Under the pieces are notes generated by a model, which searched no databases, had not been told where the DNA came from, and saw only the letters and a list, made by a program, of their open reading frames with translations. This document shows positions 16,521-17,083 of a stretch of DNA of 17,083 nucleotides, in pieces (positions within the stretch are counted from its first letter, which is position 1; every line of letters starts with the position of its first letter). A program made the translations under genes and the position numbers. This DNA is from DAOPXV01 sp035352535 (lineage in GTDB: Bacteria > Muiribacteriota > UBA9980). The DNA is taken from contig CAZJFS010000091.1 in assembly GCA_964545075.1 (NCBI GenBank), positions 1 through 17,083 of the forward strand, given 5' to 3'.

Positions 16521-17072
16521 TTATTTTTTGTATTCTTCCTCTAATAAAGCAAATATTATGTCATCAACCCACTCGCCATTGGTTAAGAAACTTTTTTTAA
16601 AATGCGCTTCCTTTCTCATTCCAACTCTTTTTAATAAAGCTATCGATCTGTCGTTTCGCGGATCGGTTGAAGCAATTATTCTATGTTTTTCAAGCTTCTT
16701 AAATAAATATTGAATAATTGCTGATACGGCTTCGCAACCGTAACCAAAGCCCTGATTTTCAGGACTTAGAGTGAAGCCGATTTCAACGACACTATTTTGC
16801 GGATCTAAAAAATGCATTCCTATATCGCCTATCAGGCCGCCGTCATTTTTCGAATAAATTCCGAATTGCTTCCAAGTATCGGCCTGATTAATCTTCACGT
16901 TCAAATTTTCATTGATAAATTTTATTATCGATTCGTAATTCACGGGTTTCCAATTTTGAAATTTACTCACGCGCGGATCGCTTCTATATTCAAACATTTT
17001 CCCCGCATCGGCTGGTTGTATTACTTTAATAACAAGCCTTTGGGTTTCAATACTTATATTATTACCGTTCAT
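16521..17072 (-). CDS. RimJ/RimL-type GNAT N-acetyltransferase
   Basis: The 183-residue protein shows the RimJ/RimL acetyltransferase pattern. It opens with SIETQRLVIKVIQPADA, has the DPRVSKF segment (32-38) and the acetyl-CoA loop in SPENQGFGYGCEA (103-115; Q107 to G112). The family-typical DPRNDRSIALLKRVGMRKEA (137-156) follows, and the end is WVDDIIFALLEEE. It acetylates an amino group on a protein, ribosomal subunit or small molecule; the target cannot be told. AAGGA lies six bases before the ATG at 17072, so the gene is complete despite the window edge. It converges on the secretin operon and belongs to a different transcript. Confidence 0.92.
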   Translation of the reverse strand: MNGNNISIETQRLVIKVIQPADAGKMFEYRSDPRVSKFQNWKPVNYESIIKFINENLNVKINQADTWKQFGIYSKNDGGLIGDIGMHFLDPQNSVVEIGFTLSPENQGFGYGCEAVSAIIQYLFKKLEKHRIIASTDPRNDRSIALLKRVGMRKEAHFKKSFLTNGEWVDDIIFALLEEEYKK

Positions 17073-17083
17073 TTTTATTCCTT

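Noticed and set aside
1..17083. Search for CRISPR arrays, tRNA or rRNA genes, transposases and phage genes
   Set aside because: No regularly spaced repeats, no recognisable RNA gene, and no transposase or integrase among the supported reading frames.

Overview
The window most likely comes from an anaerobic or microaerophilic bacterium with two membranes. Two signal-peptide-bearing outer-membrane secretins show the second membrane. A flavodiiron protein next to a fermentative D-lactate dehydrogenase suggests anaerobic life. The DNA is moderately AT-rich, with AT-rich intergenic regions, and intergenic spacing is short. I cannot assign a phylum from sequence alone. The REC-GAF-PAS kinase and the MATE transporter with a C-terminal ATPase-like domain would fit spirochaetes or an uncultured diderm lineage, but this is only a guess. 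A run of 10 Ns suggests a draft or metagenome assembly.

Left part (1 to about 11,400), all genes on the minus strand, read from right to left. First comes a UvrA-like ABC ATPase (8876-11314) that lacks the region where UvrA normally binds UvrB. It is preceded by three tandem copies of its ribosome binding site. Next is a close-packed run: a NorV-type flavodiiron protein without rubredoxin domain (7506-8696), D-lactate dehydrogenase LdhA with a Cys-rich tail (6455-7504), an ABC ATPase (5671-6414) and its membrane partner (4134-5652, interrupted by an assembly gap), a GNAT acetyltransferase (3647-4090) and a MATE transporter with an ATPase-like C-terminal domain (1841-3622). Gaps between these six genes are 1 to about 43 bases, so they may be one transcription unit. 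It joins NO/O2 scavenging, NADH re-oxidation and efflux or export. At the left edge is a REC-GAF-PAS-histidine kinase (1-1521), broken by a one-base shift in a homopolymer and cut by the window edge.

Right part (about 11,400 to 16,480), plus strand. A divergent AT-rich promoter region leads into two adjacent paralogous genes, 798 and 788 codons long and 2 bases apart. Each encodes a signal peptide, KH-like N-domains, a secretin core, an SH3/FlgT-C-like domain and a further C-terminal domain of about 210 residues ending in a shared GG-x-SLIWTH signature. I do not recognise this last domain. No other type II, type III or type IV pilus genes are in the window. This secretin pair is the best candidate for an undescribed system. 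It ends at a 21-bp hairpin that pairs fully only in plus-strand RNA.

The right edge (16521-17072, minus) holds a complete RimJ/RimL-type acetyltransferase gene convergent with the secretin operon. I found no tRNA, rRNA, CRISPR array or insertion sequence.
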